DNA of 64,000 nucleotides from positions 248,001-312,000 of the forward strand of contig NZ_LLKN01000002.1 of the NCBI RefSeq assembly GCF_002900095.1, written 5' to 3'. Shown one piece after another: positions 63,734-64,000 of this stretch. The notes beneath the pieces were generated by a model. It worked only from the letters and a program-made list of their open reading frames with translations. It had not been told where the DNA came from and did not search any database. Positions within the stretch are counted from its first letter, which is position 1; every line of letters begins with the position of its first letter. The position numbers and the translations under genes are program-made. This DNA comes from Salegentibacter mishustinae. GTDB taxonomy: Bacteria; Bacteroidota; Bacteroidia; Flavobacteriales; Flavobacteriaceae.

Positions 63734-64000
63734 AAGGCTGAATTTTAAGGGTCAAATCGATAAATTCCCGGAAACCTAGTTGTTCCGGGCGTTTTCCAAA
63801 TATAATATCTTCCCTTAGATTATCGGGTAAATCGAAACTTTTTAAACTATTTCGCAAGGTTTTTCTACGCTGCTGAAATGCTGTTTTTACGACTCTAAAA
63901 AACAGTTTTTCATCACAAGGTAGGCTAAAATCTTCCTTTCGGGTTAATCGCAATACTCCGCTATCTACTTTTGGCGGCGGATTAAATACTGAAGGTGGCA
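63711..64000 (-). CDS. ksgA: 16S rRNA dimethyladenosine transferase (KsgA), C-terminal part
   Basis: The frame runs off the right edge. Visible residues read [21 protein letters not shown], the KsgA FxPxPKVxSxV motif, then [21 protein letters not shown] and ending [10 protein letters not shown]. It dimethylates two adenines in 16S rRNA helix 45. It overlaps the mgtE start by 23 nt. Confidence 0.95.
   Translation of the reverse strand, partial: PPSVFNPPPKVDSGVLRLTRKEDFSLPCDEKLFFRVVKTAFQQRRKTLRNSLKSFDLPDNLREDIIFGKRPEQLGFREFIDLTLKIQPYAISNQQ

Overview
The window looks like chromosomal DNA from a member of the Flavobacteriaceae (Bacteroidota). The evidence is the content (gliding gene gldE beside ssb and mutY, a type IX secretion cargo protein, DUF4270 and OmpA-type lipoproteins, atpD-atpC apart from other ATP synthase genes, an ornithine-lipid synthase fusion), the low G+C, the lack of Shine-Dalgarno sites, and repeated TAnnTTTG -7 promoter boxes. 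The Mrp antiporter suggests a marine or saline habitat. A genus in the Gramella/Salegentibacter neighbourhood is only a guess.

Layout. 1-5.0 kb: gldE end, ssb, mutY, then HU, a 29-residue basic protein, RNase G and recX. 5.1-13.8 kb: a leftward biotin cluster, bioF - DUF2007/zinc ribbon - bioD - bioA - SET protein - ketoacyl synthase - bioB - two JmjC-type cupin proteins. 13.8-14.3 kb: a frameshifted mgtC. 14.3-20.1 kb: the complete seven-subunit Mrp Na+/H+ antiporter operon. 20.3-21.1 kb: a DUF2975/HTH pair. 21.1-27.5 kb: atpC, atpD, glmS, a DUF4270 lipoprotein and a one-domain glycogen-synthase-like protein. 27.6-33.7 kb: rightward panC, panD, a flippase-like membrane protein, an esterase-like protein, radA and an M23 peptidase. 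33.6-42.9 kb: leftward aldo/keto reductase, OmpA lipoprotein, exonuclease III, DinB-like protein, a 1000-residue type IX cargo protein, glyS and a coiled-coil membrane protein. 42.9-46.7 kb: comF, an Ig-like lipoprotein, an omega-amidase and a DUF1440 protein. 46.7-52.5 kb: the ligase-associated DNA repair operon (exonuclease, ATP-dependent ligase, Lhr-type helicase), interrupted by a DUF559 nuclease gene between two long direct repeats. 52.6-59.4 kb: TerB-like protein, fbp, two tandem acetyltransferases, aspartokinase, olsF and an NAD(P)-binding protein. 59.4-64 kb: arsC with a DUF6428 partner, a VOC protein, a hydroxyacid dehydrogenase, mgtE and the end of ksgA.

Most genes are ordinary housekeeping genes. 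The unusual layer is a set of dispersed palindromic elements lying in gaps, at gene ends and twice inside reading frames (BioA N terminus, M23 peptidase C terminus). One family, a G/C-rich element of up to about 137 bp, brackets the DUF559 gene as direct repeats and recurs near 60.4 kb. A DUF559 nuclease linked to spread of its flanking repeats is the best candidate for an undescribed system here, but that link is inference. The other accessory observation is the set of SET, zinc-ribbon and cupin genes within the biotin cluster.

No rRNA, tRNA, CRISPR array, prophage or classical insertion sequence was seen.
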